Assembly (NCBI GenBank): GCA_012517315.1
Contig: JAAYVE010000009.1
Span: 1-64,000, forward strand
Source of the DNA: Deltaproteobacteria bacterium
GTDB taxonomy: Bacteria; Desulfobacterota; Syntrophobacteria; Syntrophobacterales; Syntrophobacteraceae
DNA: 64,000 nt
Direction of reading: 5' to 3'
Position 1 is the first letter of the stretch. Each line of letters opens with the position of its first letter. Made by a program: the position numbers and the translations under genes. A model generated the notes under the pieces. That model had not been told where the DNA came from. It was given only the letters and a program-made list of their open reading frames with translations, and made no database searches. This document shows positions 16,511 through 25,111 of this stretch, piece after piece.

Positions 16511-17041
16511 ATGAAAATGCCTTTGGAAATCAGCAGCAGAAAGGTTGAGTTGTCTCAGGAAATTCGGGATTTGATCCAGGAAAAGTCTGAAAAGCTCGAT
16601 CACCTGTACGATGATATCGTCCGATGCCGGGTCATCATCGATATGCCACATCGCAGTCAGCGTAGTGGAACGTTTTACGAAGTGCGTCTGGATCTCACGG
16701 TGCCCGGAGGGGAAGTGATCGTCAGGCAGGAACCGGGTGAAGACCTTTATGTCGCGATTTTCAATTCCTTTGAAGTGGCTCAGAGGCGCCTAAAGGACTA
16801 TGCAGGGAAACGAAGGGGTGAAGTGAAGCTGCACACGGAAAAACCGATCGCCCAAGTTGCCAAGATTTTTCATGATGAGGGTTACGGGTTTCTGGTCACA
16901 CCGGATGGCAGGGAAATCTATTTTCATGAAAACGCCTTACTCAACGGGAAATTCAAGGATCTGGAGATGGGGCGGGCGGTGCAGTTTGTGGAAAGGGAGG
17001 GTGACGAAGGGCCGCAGGCAAGTTCCATCACCCTGCTCTAG
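16511..17041 (+). CDS. HPF/RaiA ribosome-associated protein fused to a cold-shock domain
   Basis: A 176-residue two-domain protein. Residues 1-105 resemble hibernation-promoting factor/YfiA (LEISSRKVELSQEIRDLIQEK, and a domain end with FEVAQRRLKDY). Residues 115-176 are a cold-shock-like OB domain with the RNP1-type GYGFLVTPDGREIYFHENAL. HPF proteins occupy the decoding channel of idle ribosomes and CSDs bind single-stranded RNA, so a ribosome- or mRNA-protecting role under stress is a reasonable inference. The ATG at 16511 lies 10 bases after GGAG. Confidence 0.87.
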   Translation: MKMPLEISSRKVELSQEIRDLIQEKSEKLDHLYDDIVRCRVIIDMPHRSQRSGTFYEVRLDLTVPGGEVIVRQEPGEDLYVAIFNSFEVAQRRLKDYAGKRRGEVKLHTEKPIAQVAKIFHDEGYGFLVTPDGREIYFHENALLNGKFKDLEMGRAVQFVEREGDEGPQASSITLL

Positions 17042-17568
17042 GCAACGATCCGGGGGGGTCCGGAATCCGCCTTCCGGTGGAGCTTCCCCCGGCGCACACC
17101 CTGTCTGTTTTCCCTCCCAATTCAACCGGACACCCTGCCTCGTCCGCTCTTGCCCGTAAGGGATGTGAATGACTCTCAGCACAGTTCCCCAGAATGAAGC
17201 GCCCATGGTCGAGAAGGCATTCCCGTGGAGACGGGAATCCCGGTACGTTTGAACGACTGGCTCCCCACCTGAAGCCTGCAGGGATGACGATTGGGATTCG
17301 GACAACCATTTGGGCGGCGATGTACTTCGATCCTGCGACAAAGTTGAACCGCCACATGCAGAGCCCGTCCGATTGTGGTGAAAGGTGCAACGGGATGACC
17401 GGCTTGTGAGGGGACGTCCTTCTCGAAGGCGGCTCCCTGCAAAGAGGCCGTTTCCGTGGCGTCATCCATTGTGTCCAGGGGTGACCGTTTGCTCAGTTCC
17501 ATCCGAGGAGCCTTTGTGCATTCCGGTTCAGCACCCTGCTGATCCCTATTTGGAAGAAAGAGAAGCGT
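17042..17568. other. Long intergenic region with palindromic repeat
   Basis: About 525 bases with no credible gene. It contains the palindrome at 17219-17238 and the associated stretch to about 17290, whose conceptual translations (HSRGDGNPG and similar) are typical of widespread non-coding intergenic repeats. Confidence 0.5.
17219..17238. repeat. Short palindromic intergenic repeat (ATTCCC...GGGAAT type)
   Basis: ATTCCCGT (17219-17226) and ACGGGAAT (17231-17238) form a perfect 8-base inverted repeat with a GGAG loop. The ATTCCC-N8-GGGAAT pattern is the same as the Neisseria dRS3 unit and similar elements in many genomes. Only this copy was seen in the window. Confidence 0.55.
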
Positions 17569-18894
17569 ATGTCGTCAGGGGTTTTTGAGTTTTTCTTCAT
17601 CGTGGTGCTGATTTTGGCCAACGGCGTTTTCGCCATGTCTGAAATCGCGGTGATTTCTGCGAGAAAAGTGAGGTTGAAAACGCTTGCGGATGAAGGAAAC
17701 CACAAAGCACGTGTGGCACTAAACCTGGCAGATTCCCCCAATCTTTTTCTGTCGACGGTGCAAATTGGAATCACCTTGGTGAGCGTCCTCAGCGGAGCTT
17801 TCAGTGGTGCGTTTTTGGCCGATCCTCTCGCAGGATTCTTGGGCCGGTTGGAGCCCATTGAGCCCTATAGCCCGGCCGTTGCTCTGGCCGTCATCGTCGT
17901 AGGCATTACGTACCTGTCCCTGGTCGTCGGCGAACTCGTTCCAAAACGGCTGGCCCTCAATCATCCGGAACGCATCGCCCTGTTCATGGCTCCATTCATG
18001 AAAACCCTCTCCAGGATCGCCGCCCCGGTAGTCCGACTACTGGGCGCATCGACGGACCTGGTTCTAGCCCTTGTGGGCATGCGCCCGAACAGTGAACCGC
18101 CCGTGACGGAAGAAGAAATTCGGGTGCTCATTGACCAGGCGACGGATGCGGGCGTGTTCGAAGAGGCGGAACAGGACATGGTCGAACGCGTCTTCCGTCT
18201 GGCCGACCGCAGAGTGGGGATTCTCATGACACCTCGCCGGAAGATCAAGTGGCTCGACTTGAAGGACCCCTTGGAAAAGAACAGGAAACGGATCATCAAG
18301 AGCCCTTTTTCCCGTTTTCCCGTCTCCCAGGAACGCCTTGGAAACCTGCTCGGAGTTGTTCACGTGAAGGATCTCCTGAACCGTTCACTGGCGGGATATC
18401 CCTTTGACGTGAAATCCTGCCTGAAACCTCCTCTCTTTGTGCTGGAAAATATGCACGTTCTCAAGGTGTTGGAGACTTTCAAGGAAACGGGCCACCAGAT
18501 GGCCATCATCGTCGACGAATACGGAACGGTGGAGGGGTTGGTCACCTTGACGGACATTCTGGAAGCGATCGTCGGTGTTATTCCGTCTCCAGACGAGTGT
18601 GAAGAACCCAGGGTCACCGAGCGGGAGGATGGTTCCTGGCTCGTGGACGGGATGCTTCCGGTGGATGAGTTGAAAGAGATTTTTGACATCAGGAGCATTC
18701 CGGGTGAAAAGGAGGGATATTTCGATACACTGGGCGGTCTTGTCATGACGTATCTGGGCCGAATCCCCGCAGCCGGCGATTCCTTCGAGGCATGCGGCCT
18801 AAGATTTGAAGTGGTGGACATGGATGGACGTCGCGTGGACAAGGTGCTGATTGATCGCATCCAGGGGGCGGGGGGAGTGGAGAAAGCCCGGTGA
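17569..18894 (+). CDS. CorC/HlyC-type (CNNM/DUF21) membrane protein with CBS domains
   Basis: A 441-residue inner-membrane protein of the CNNM/CorC family, implicated in magnesium or other divalent-cation efflux. The N-terminal DUF21 domain has about four membrane segments (FEFFFIVVLILANGVFAMSE onward), followed by two CBS domains around residues 205-335 (RVGILMTPRRKI; EYGTVEGLVTLTDILEAIVG) and a C-terminal CorC_HlyC domain (LPVDELKEIFDI; GGLVMTYLGRIP). Older hemolysin annotations of this family are misleading. Length and domain order are normal. It seems to be a single-gene unit. Confidence 0.92.
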   Translation: MSSGVFEFFFIVVLILANGVFAMSEIAVISARKVRLKTLADEGNHKARVALNLADSPNLFLSTVQIGITLVSVLSGAFSGAFLADPLAGFLGRLEPIEPYSPAVALAVIVVGITYLSLVVGELVPKRLALNHPERIALFMAPFMKTLSRIAAPVVRLLGASTDLVLALVGMRPNSEPPVTEEEIRVLIDQATDAGVFEEAEQDMVERVFRLADRRVGILMTPRRKIKWLDLKDPLEKNRKRIIKSPFSRFPVSQERLGNLLGVVHVKDLLNRSLAGYPFDVKSCLKPPLFVLENMHVLKVLETFKETGHQMAIIVDEYGTVEGLVTLTDILEAIVGVIPSPDECEEPRVTEREDGSWLVDGMLPVDELKEIFDIRSIPGEKEGYFDTLGGLVMTYLGRIPAAGDSFEACGLRFEVVDMDGRRVDKVLIDRIQGAGGVEKAR

Positions 18895-19099
18895 ATAGAC
18901 GGGAAAGCGCCCTTGAGGAAGCAGGTTATCTGAGTCACCGCCTTTGCTGCATGGGAAAGGTTCGATTCGGCTGTGCGGAGGGCGCATGACATGAAATGAG
19001 ATGTCACTTGGAGGCAGTCTGCACTGGCGCAATGCGGTCTGTATGTCTTCGGTAAGTGAATTTGCCTTTCACGTGATTGGCTCTTGAGGAGGTGGGGGA

Positions 19100-20362
19100 G
19101 TGACGTTGCGTCTTTACAACACGATGACGCGTCGAAAGGATGTGTTCCGCACGCGGGAAGAGGGAATTGTGCGAATGTTCACCTGTGGTCCTTCCATATA
19201 CGGCAGGCCCCATTTGGGCAACTACAGGACTTTTGCCTGGGAGGACGTTCTAGAGCGTTACCTGGAGCACCTGGGGTACGAGGTTCAACGTCACATGAAC
19301 CTGACGGACGTGGAGGACAAGGCCATAGCGGAGGCAGAAAAGGAGGGGACAAGCGTGGAGAGCCTCACCAGGCGTAAGGAAGAACAATTCCACGAAGAAT
19401 CGAGGCTTCTGCGCATTCAGCTTCCTACCGGACTCCATCGATCCTCCAGAAGCATTCGCCAGGCGGTGAAGCTGATTCAGCGCCTAATGGCGAAGGGCCT
19501 GGCGTATCGACATGGAAAGGATGTTTTCTACGATCCGACAAAGTTCGAGGGGTTTGGAAGGTTGTTTCGTCTCGACATGACCCGCTGGCCCAAGGAAAGA
19601 AGACGATTTCGAAAAGACACCTATCCGGGCAGGCGATGGAATATGGGGGATTTCATTCTTTGGCATGGATACAGGGCTGGCGACGCGGTCTACTGGGAGA
19701 CGGAAATCGGCAAGGGAAGGCCCTCCTGGAACATTCAGGACCCGGCGGTCATCACCGAGCATCTCGGGTTTTCCATCGATATCGCCTGTGGGGGGATAGA
19801 CAATCTTTATAGGCATCACGACTACAACATAGCGGTGGTGGAAGGGGTATCAGGTGTGGAACTCGCCCCTTTCTGGATTCATGGGGAACACCTTCTCGTG
19901 AACGGCAAAAAGATGTCCAAGAGCCTGGGAAACATCACTTACCCGGAGGACTTGCGGACTCTTGGCTACTCGGGCGAACACATCCGCTTCTACCTCATCT
20001 TCGGTCACCACAGGGAAAAGATCAATCTGACCGATTCCGATCTGGCGGTGAAGGCGAAGGAGCTCGACAGGCTCAGGAATCTGGCGGAAAGACTCTGCTG
20101 CGGCCCGCCCGGCGAGGGAACCGGTGCGCCGTCCGAAGAAGCGGTCATGACAACGATCAGCGACCTAGTCCCGCATTTCGAATTCCATATGAACAACGAT
20201 CTTGATGTGCGGGGGGCGGTCCAAACCCTTTTGGAGGACCTGGAAAAGCTGGCGCCGGAGAAGACCGGGGGAAGGATGACGGCAAAGACCTGCTCAGCAC
20301 TGCAGGAGGAGTTGCAGCGTATCGACCGGGTCTTGCAGGTTCTCTTTCCCTTGCAGGATTGA
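19100..20362 (+). CDS. Cysteinyl-tRNA synthetase-like protein with an incomplete zinc site
   Basis: A 420-residue class-I synthetase-type protein closest to CysRS. The ATP site is intact: HLGN at 38-41 (HIGH motif) and KMSKS at 271-275. Canonical CysRS binds substrate cysteine through a zinc held by Cys28, Cys209, His234 and Glu238 (E. coli numbering). Here Cys29 and His239 remain, but the second cysteine is Asp214 (WNIQDPAV instead of WHIECSAM) and the glutamate is Asn243 (HHDYN instead of HHENE). The chain is about 40 residues shorter than usual at the C-terminus. It may be a paralogue charging or ligating something else, or a degenerate synthetase. GTG start behind GAGGAGG. Confidence 0.85.
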   Translation: MTLRLYNTMTRRKDVFRTREEGIVRMFTCGPSIYGRPHLGNYRTFAWEDVLERYLEHLGYEVQRHMNLTDVEDKAIAEAEKEGTSVESLTRRKEEQFHEESRLLRIQLPTGLHRSSRSIRQAVKLIQRLMAKGLAYRHGKDVFYDPTKFEGFGRLFRLDMTRWPKERRRFRKDTYPGRRWNMGDFILWHGYRAGDAVYWETEIGKGRPSWNIQDPAVITEHLGFSIDIACGGIDNLYRHHDYNIAVVEGVSGVELAPFWIHGEHLLVNGKKMSKSLGNITYPEDLRTLGYSGEHIRFYLIFGHHREKINLTDSDLAVKAKELDRLRNLAERLCCGPPGEGTGAPSEEAVMTTISDLVPHFEFHMNNDLDVRGAVQTLLEDLEKLAPEKTGGRMTAKTCSALQEELQRIDRVLQVLFPLQD

Positions 20363-20443
20363 ACATCTCCTGTGCGGAAGATGTGTTCCGGCCTGGTTAC
20401 TTGCCGAGACCCGCAGAACAGACGAACAGGGGACAAGGCGCCC

Positions 20444-21364
20444 ATGAGAAAACAGGTCACCATCACTAAAACTGACCACCGCGTTTTCATCGAGGAAAAT
20501 GCGCCCAGGGACGGTCTGCAAAACGAGGCAGCGGTCTTTTCCCTGGAAGAAAAGGTCTCCCTGGTAGATTCCTTGACGCAGTGCGGCTTTCCGCGCATTC
20601 AGGTCGGCGCTTTTGTGGATCCGCGAAAGGTGCCGCAGATGGCAGACACGGAGAAGTTGCTCGAACGGATTGCACGAGGTGGACAAACCATATACTCCGC
20701 CCTTGTCTTGAACGAGCGGGGGATGGAGCGTGCCGCGGCAAGCGGAATCGGCCACGTGTCGTTTTTCGTGTCTGCAAGCGATGCACACAGTCGGAGGAAC
20801 ACAAACCTCTCGGCGGAAGATGCACTCCATCAGGCGCGCAAGGCCGTCTCAAAGGCGGTTTCCCGGGGTATTTCCGTGCAAGGCGGCATCATGAATGCTT
20901 TCACGTGCCCCTTTGAGGGGGTGATACCCCTGGAGAGGGTGCTTTATCTGGTCTGCACCCTAACGGAGATGGGGGTGGAGGAGATCAACCTTGCCGATAC
21001 CGCCGGGCTGGCTCACCCTCTTCAAGTGACCCGCGTGGTTCAACGGGTTCTGCAAGTGACTGAAATTCCAGTATCCCTCCACTTGCATGACTCGCTGGGG
21101 TTTGGCCTCGTCAATGCTTATGCGGCATGGAATGAGGGTATTCGCCGATTCGACGCCAGTTGCGGCGGTTTGGGGGGGTGTCCTTTCCTGCCTCAAAGCG
21201 CAGGAAACATCGCCTCGGAAGACATGGTGAATCTTTTCGAGTCCATGGGTGTCTCCACGGGAATCTCCCTGCCGCGGTTGGTAGAGGTCGCGAGAATGCT
21301 GCGGACCAAGTTGAATCGGCCTCTGTGGAGCAGGTACCTCACACTGTGTGGCAGTCCGCCCTGA
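20444..21364 (+). CDS. mvaB: Hydroxymethylglutaryl-CoA lyase
   Basis: A 306-residue DRE-TIM metallolyase-family TIM-barrel enzyme cleaving HMG-CoA to acetoacetate and acetyl-CoA, a step of leucine degradation and ketone metabolism. It has APRDGLQNE at the N-terminal metal/substrate site, NAFTCPFEG, the metal-binding HLHDSLG and the signature GGLGGCPF with catalytic Cys before the SAGN loop. These are HMG-CoA lyase features rather than isopropylmalate or citramalate synthase. The ATG at 20444 follows AGGGGA. It lies 81 bases after the CysRS-like gene in the same direction. No other leucine-pathway gene is adjacent. Confidence 0.92.
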   Translation: MRKQVTITKTDHRVFIEENAPRDGLQNEAAVFSLEEKVSLVDSLTQCGFPRIQVGAFVDPRKVPQMADTEKLLERIARGGQTIYSALVLNERGMERAAASGIGHVSFFVSASDAHSRRNTNLSAEDALHQARKAVSKAVSRGISVQGGIMNAFTCPFEGVIPLERVLYLVCTLTEMGVEEINLADTAGLAHPLQVTRVVQRVLQVTEIPVSLHLHDSLGFGLVNAYAAWNEGIRRFDASCGGLGGCPFLPQSAGNIASEDMVNLFESMGVSTGISLPRLVEVARMLRTKLNRPLWSRYLTLCGSPP

Positions 21365-21653
21365 GAAGGATGCAATGATCAGTGCCCCCGGTTGACGGCA
21401 TTTGCCGGACGCATCCGATCTTCTGAGTACACTTCTCATTCCTTTTGTCGCTTTCATGTGGTACATAAAAAAACAATGCACATCGTACACATCGCAGAAG
21501 TGAAGTACGGCGGCCTTAACGAAGGCGTTGCTGCGTCCGCTGAGGGGAATCTTGGGTTCGGACACGTGTTCAATTGGACATCTCGATGAACACGAGGGTT
21601 GTCAGGCCGATTTTCACATGCCTTCTTGCCTCATTGCTCTTTTGGAGACATGG

Positions 21654-22205
21654 ATGAAAGACAGGTTGAGATTGGTTTTTCTATGGGGGGTGTTCTCCTT
21701 TCTCGCGAGTTCTTGCGCTGAAATCGAACCCACCTTCAAGTTTCGCGAACAACCGGTGAAAACGGGTGAAATGCGCCTCTTGAACCTGGATGTGTCCGAG
21801 ACCATCGGCGAGGATCTGCCTTATGACGTGAGAATCACTTTTGAAGCCATGGGGCAGCCTCAAATCAAAAGGGTCTGTTTCCGATGGCTCTCTGAAAAAG
21901 CATCGGTTCCTTCTCCTTCTTTGTACTGCTACACTTGGGAGGCACAGACGGACAGGGGCATAGACTCGGCTTGCACCCGCTGGCTGGCTGAAGGGCCTTA
22001 TGCTCTGTCCTCGCCGCTTTTTTGCGCCAATGCCGAAAACGTGCAATACGGTAATCCGGGGCAGTTCAATGTGAGAATACGGTCCCGGAACGTGGAGCAG
22101 TACTACAACCGCCTGGAAGCATACGCTGAGTATCAGCGCGGGGCCGACACGGATATCACCAACAAGATCAGTACAAAGGTGCGAGTGGAGAAAGTAGAGC
22201 AGTAG
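21654..22205 (+). CDS. Putative lipoprotein of unknown function
   Basis: A 183-residue exported protein. The N-terminus has a basic start (MKDRLR), a hydrophobic core and FLASSC, which fits a lipobox loosely (A-S-S-C), so membrane anchoring at Cys21 is likely but not certain. The mature part has at least four more cysteines (VCFRW, LYCYTW, SACTRW, LFCANA), which could form disulfides in the periplasm. I do not recognise a family. GGAG lies 6 bases before the ATG. The 290 bases upstream hold no gene. Confidence 0.7.
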   Translation: MKDRLRLVFLWGVFSFLASSCAEIEPTFKFREQPVKTGEMRLLNLDVSETIGEDLPYDVRITFEAMGQPQIKRVCFRWLSEKASVPSPSLYCYTWEAQTDRGIDSACTRWLAEGPYALSSPLFCANAENVQYGNPGQFNVRIRSRNVEQYYNRLEAYAEYQRGADTDITNKISTKVRVEKVEQ

Positions 22206-22384
22206 ACATTGAGTGCGGCGGTGGCAGTTCTCAAAACCTTTTTGCCGGTTGCCATGAAGCGGATGCACGGATCGGGTGAAGGGAAGCACATCCATGGAGA
22301 CCCGGCAAACTTGAGGCATTGGCGTGCCGTGCACGGTACCGGCACTGTTTGGGTGGCTCCGCATCGATGGAAAGGAGGATGAAG

Positions 22385-22588
22385 ATGAGCGTGTACAAAG
22401 TGATTGAGCTGGTCGGGACGAGCGAGGTTTCCTGGGAAGACGCGGCCAAGACCGTTGTGGAGACTGCGGTCAAGACACTCAGGGATCTCCGGGTTGCTGA
22501 AGTTGCTGAAATGGATGTGAAAATGGATGAGGGGAAACCTATTTACCGTGTGAAGATGAAAGTTTCCTTCAAGTACCAGGGTAATTAA
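22385..22588 (+). CDS. Dodecin family protein
   Basis: A 67-residue protein matching dodecin throughout: MSVYKVIELVGTSEVSWEDA, then KTLRDLRVAEV and the final strand IYRVKMKVSFKY. Dodecins form hollow dodecamers that store or buffer flavins or CoA. AAGGAGG lies 6 bases before the ATG at 22385; the ATG at 22379 touches the ribosome binding site and is less likely. It is a short monocistronic unit with a terminator about 100 bases downstream. Confidence 0.92.
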   Translation: MSVYKVIELVGTSEVSWEDAAKTVVETAVKTLRDLRVAEVAEMDVKMDEGKPIYRVKMKVSFKYQGN

Positions 22589-22977
22589 GGAAAAACCAAC
22601 ATATTACGCACGATCCCAAGGCCTGACAGGGCATCATGCTCGTCCGTCCGGAACCTTGGGAGTTCCGCCCCGGGCGTGCGGGGCAAATTGTGGGCTCTTC
22701 CCCAGGGGAAGAGCCTTTCCATTTTTGGACGGGCAATTCTCGTTCTCCGACCGGGAGTCGGCGGAAGACATCCCGTCCCCTCCCGGGATCCCCAGTTTCG
22801 CTCCCTACCCCCCGCTTGCCTGCTGCTCTTCGACTCTCAACCGGCTGTTCCCGCGAGGAAAACCGTGAAGGGCAACTTGCCGGTCCATTCCATGCCACCC
22901 TCCGGAAGTTCTTCTTTCAACGGGCCATGGGGGGAATCTGGCAGGTATGTGAGCGCCGCCTTTGCTTCACTCCTTGT
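22589..22977. other. GC-rich intergenic region
   Basis: About 390 bases between the convergent dodecin and EamA genes. Apart from the hairpin at 22693-22726 I see no gene or repeat. Confidence 0.4.
22693..22726 (+). terminator. Terminator-like hairpin downstream of the dodecin gene
   Basis: GGCTCTTCCCC (22693-22703) and GGGGAAGAGCC (22705-22715) are perfect inverted copies, followed by TTTCCATTTTT. It lies between convergent genes and could serve both. Confidence 0.65.
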
Positions 22978-23925
22978 TCATGTGCCTTGGCCGTGTTCCC
23001 GGGAATCTGCGGACGAGGCGCCGGCAAGAATTCCAACTGCAAGGATCGCCAGTCCCATGAATCGTTGTAGGGTGAGTGACTCGGCCAGCACGAAGTAGGC
23101 GAGGAGGGTGGCTCCCACTGGTTCTCCCAGGATGAGGAGAGACACTTGGGTGGGTGAGAGGACTCTTAAGCTCCAGTTAAATGCCGTGTGGCCGATCAAC
23201 TGCGGGATGAGGGCAATGAGAACGAGGAGGAGATAAGTGTTGTGAGAAAACCCCGTCAGGGGGGTCCCCGTGATCAGACTCGCGGGAACCAAAACAAGAG
23301 CCGCAGTGCCGTAAGCTCCCGCGGTGTATGAAGAGATGTCCAGGTATTGCCTGGCGAAGCGACCGGCAATGAGATAGCCTGAGGCCATCACGGCACCGGA
23401 GAGGGCAAGCACGTCCCCTTTCACTGCGTCGGGGGAGACGGTGCCGTCGTAACCGGCGAGGACGGTGCTTCCTGCAAGAGTGCAGAGGATGGCGGAAAGG
23501 AGTCTCCGGGAGGGTTTTGCTTTCAGGAAAAGAAAGGAGAAAAAGGCGACGAAAATGGGGGTTGTGCTCACCAGTGTTGCGGAACTGGCGACCGATGTGA
23601 AAGAAAGGGATGAAATCCAGAGGATGAAATGGAAGGCGAGAAATACACCGGCGAGGAGGGTGACGCGAATCGCCCGGGCATTCAAGGTCTTGGCTTGCCG
23701 ATGGTTCCTGATGTTCTTGGTGAAATGCACGGGCACTACAACTAGAGCCGCCAACGTGACCCTGTAGGCGGCTACGGTCAGAGGAGGGGCGTCGGCCAGG
23801 CGGATGAGGATAGATGCGCATGAGATGGCGGCGATGCCGCCCAAGACAACGGCGATCAGAAGGACGGGGTGCGCTGCGGGGGGCAGTGAGGTTCGTTCAG
23901 AGGATCGCAGGTCTTTCATGAACAT
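22978..23925 (-). CDS. EamA/DMT-superfamily transporter
   Basis: A 315-residue inner-membrane permease with about ten hydrophobic helices in two EamA repeats. The first starts at VLLIAVVLGGIAAISCASI and includes the typical TLVSTTPIFVAFFSFLFLKAKPSRR. The second includes YLDISSYTAGAYGTAALVLV and SPTQVSLLILGEPVGATLLAYFVLAE. The family exports amino acids or other metabolites; substrate cannot be told. It reads toward the dodecin gene and appears monocistronic. ATGs at 23925 and 23919 are both possible. Confidence 0.9.
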   Translation of the reverse strand: MFMKDLRSSERTSLPPAAHPVLLIAVVLGGIAAISCASILIRLADAPPLTVAAYRVTLAALVVVPVHFTKNIRNHRQAKTLNARAIRVTLLAGVFLAFHFILWISSLSFTSVASSATLVSTTPIFVAFFSFLFLKAKPSRRLLSAILCTLAGSTVLAGYDGTVSPDAVKGDVLALSGAVMASGYLIAGRFARQYLDISSYTAGAYGTAALVLVPASLITGTPLTGFSHNTYLLLVLIALIPQLIGHTAFNWSLRVLSPTQVSLLILGEPVGATLLAYFVLAESLTLQRFMGLAILAVGILAGASSADSREHGQGT

Positions 23926-23979
23926 GTATGGACGGATGAGAGTGGTCCAAAGGGGAGTTCACGAGACTGGAAAAATGGC

Positions 23980-24009
23980 TTGACTTGGTAGATAACTCTC
24001 CAGTATATA
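23980..24009 (+). promoter_or_regulatory. Candidate promoter for the small Cys-rich protein gene
   Basis: TTGACT (23980-23985) and TATATA (24004-24009) are 18 bases apart, giving a start about 30 bases before the ATG at 24046. Confidence 0.6.
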
Positions 24010-24045
24010 AAGATGTTTAATTTCCATAGAAAGGAGGCGTTGAAC

Positions 24046-24174
24046 ATGTTGAGGAGTCCGTGCGTCAACTGTGACCGAGCCAGTGAAGATAAAAACAAAT
24101 GCCTTGAGAACTGTGAGAAGCTCAAAGAATATCAGGAACAGATTCTGAAGCAAGGCATTTATGCGACGATGTGA
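24046..24174 (+). CDS. Small cysteine-rich protein, 42 residues
   Basis: A small open frame with a complete expression cassette: promoter at 23980-24009, AAAGGAGG 8 bases before the ATG, and a strong terminator at 24199-24223. The protein begins MLRSPCVNCDRASEDK and continues with C-L-E-N-C-E-K, giving two pairs, Cys6-x2-Cys9 and Cys18-x3-Cys22. This could bind one zinc or an iron-sulfur centre as a tiny zinc-ribbon or helical-hairpin fold. The C-terminal half is a charged helix rich in K, E and Q. I know no function. It lies just before rplU but is separated from it by the terminator. Confidence 0.8.
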   Translation: MLRSPCVNCDRASEDKNKCLENCEKLKEYQEQILKQGIYATM

Positions 24175-24198
24175 GTGATGGGTTCCGGCGGTTTTCCT

Positions 24199-24223
24199 GG
24201 CGGCCGGGAAGGCCGCCTTTTTT
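24199..24223 (+). terminator. Rho-independent terminator before rplU
   Basis: GGCGGCC (24199-24205), loop GGGAA, GGCCGCC (24211-24217), then TTTTTT. Such a hairpin could also act as an attenuator in front of rplU, but the simplest reading is the end of the small Cys-rich gene. Confidence 0.88.
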
Positions 24224-24295
24224 GTCCCCCGGAAAAACAGGACGGCCGCGCATCGTTGGCCCGGTCGGCGGGAAATGTTCTTGGAGGGTGTGCGT

Positions 24296-24652
24296 ATGTA
24301 TGCGATTTTCAAGTCCGGCGGCAAGCAGTATCAGGCCAAAACCGGGTCTGTGGTGAAGCTGGAAAAGCTGGCGGGTCGTGTGGGAGACAAAGTGACGCTG
24401 GACGAAGTCATGCTCCTGGCCGAGGGAGAGCAGTTTCAGGTGGGAAGTCCCACATTGCCGGGTGTGACTGTTCAGGGCCGCATTGTTCAGCAGGGTCTTG
24501 GGCCGAAGATCATCATCTTCAAACACAAGAGGCGCAAGGATTACCGGAAAAAGCAGGGCCATCGGCAGCCGTTTACGGCTGTGTTTGTTGAGAGAATCGG
24601 TAAGCCTGCTGCAGAGGAAACCCAGCCTGCTGATTCGTCGGCGCAGGAATGA
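24296..24652 (+). CDS. rplU: 50S ribosomal protein L21
   Basis: A 118-residue component of the large ribosomal subunit that binds 23S rRNA. MYAIFKSGGKQYQ at the start and KHKRRKDYRKKQGHRQ in the rRNA-binding C-terminal part are family signatures. The tail after residue 100 is an alanine- and glutamate-rich extension. The ATG at 24296 follows GGAGGG by 7 bases. It starts the conserved rplU-rpmA-obgE block. Confidence 0.97.
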   Translation: MYAIFKSGGKQYQAKTGSVVKLEKLAGRVGDKVTLDEVMLLAEGEQFQVGSPTLPGVTVQGRIVQQGLGPKIIIFKHKRRKDYRKKQGHRQPFTAVFVERIGKPAAEETQPADSSAQE

Positions 24653-24685
24653 CAACAGCGAAATCGGAATTTGGAGGGATGATCC

Positions 24686-24952
24686 ATGGCGCACAAGAAG
24701 GCGGGAGGCAGCTCCAGAAACGGCAGGGACAGTGCGGGCCAGCGCAGGGGCGTCAAGCGTTTCGGCGGGCAATCCGTTCGGGCTGGCAACATATTGGTTC
24801 GCCAACTGGGAACGAAATTCCATCCCGGCAACAACGTGGGCATGGGGAAGGACTACACTCTTTTTGCCCTCATTGACGGCGTTGTCGCTTTTGAATACAA
24901 AGACAAGAGCCGCCAGAAGATCAGCGTGTACCCCGTTGCGGTGCAGCAGTGA
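24686..24952 (+). CDS. rpmA: 50S ribosomal protein L27
   Basis: An 88-residue large-subunit protein whose N-terminal arm reaches the peptidyl-transferase centre. [16 protein letters not shown] is the canonical start without the cleavable extension found in Firmicutes. The rest (RLGVKRFGG-like segment, [24 protein letters not shown]) is typical. GGAGGG precedes the ATG, and the gene follows rplU by 33 bases. Confidence 0.98.
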   Translation: MAHKKAGGSSRNGRDSAGQRRGVKRFGGQSVRAGNILVRQLGTKFHPGNNVGMGKDYTLFALIDGVVAFEYKDKSRQKISVYPVAVQQ

Positions 24953-25111
24953 ACGCACTCTTCCCTACCCTACGTGGAATTGCCGCCTGTTCCTGTTCAC
25001 AGCGGGTTTCGATAGAGTGATTCCCGATTTGTCGAGTTTCTCCCCTTCCCCGCCAGAAGGAGGGGGAGTCTTGATCCCTTCCTCACCTAAACAGCATTCC
25101 ATGGCATTTTA

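Noticed and set aside
20372-20443. Longer HMG-CoA lyase start at GTG 20372
   Set aside because: Adds 24 residues not seen in the family; ATG 20444 has an AGGGGA site.
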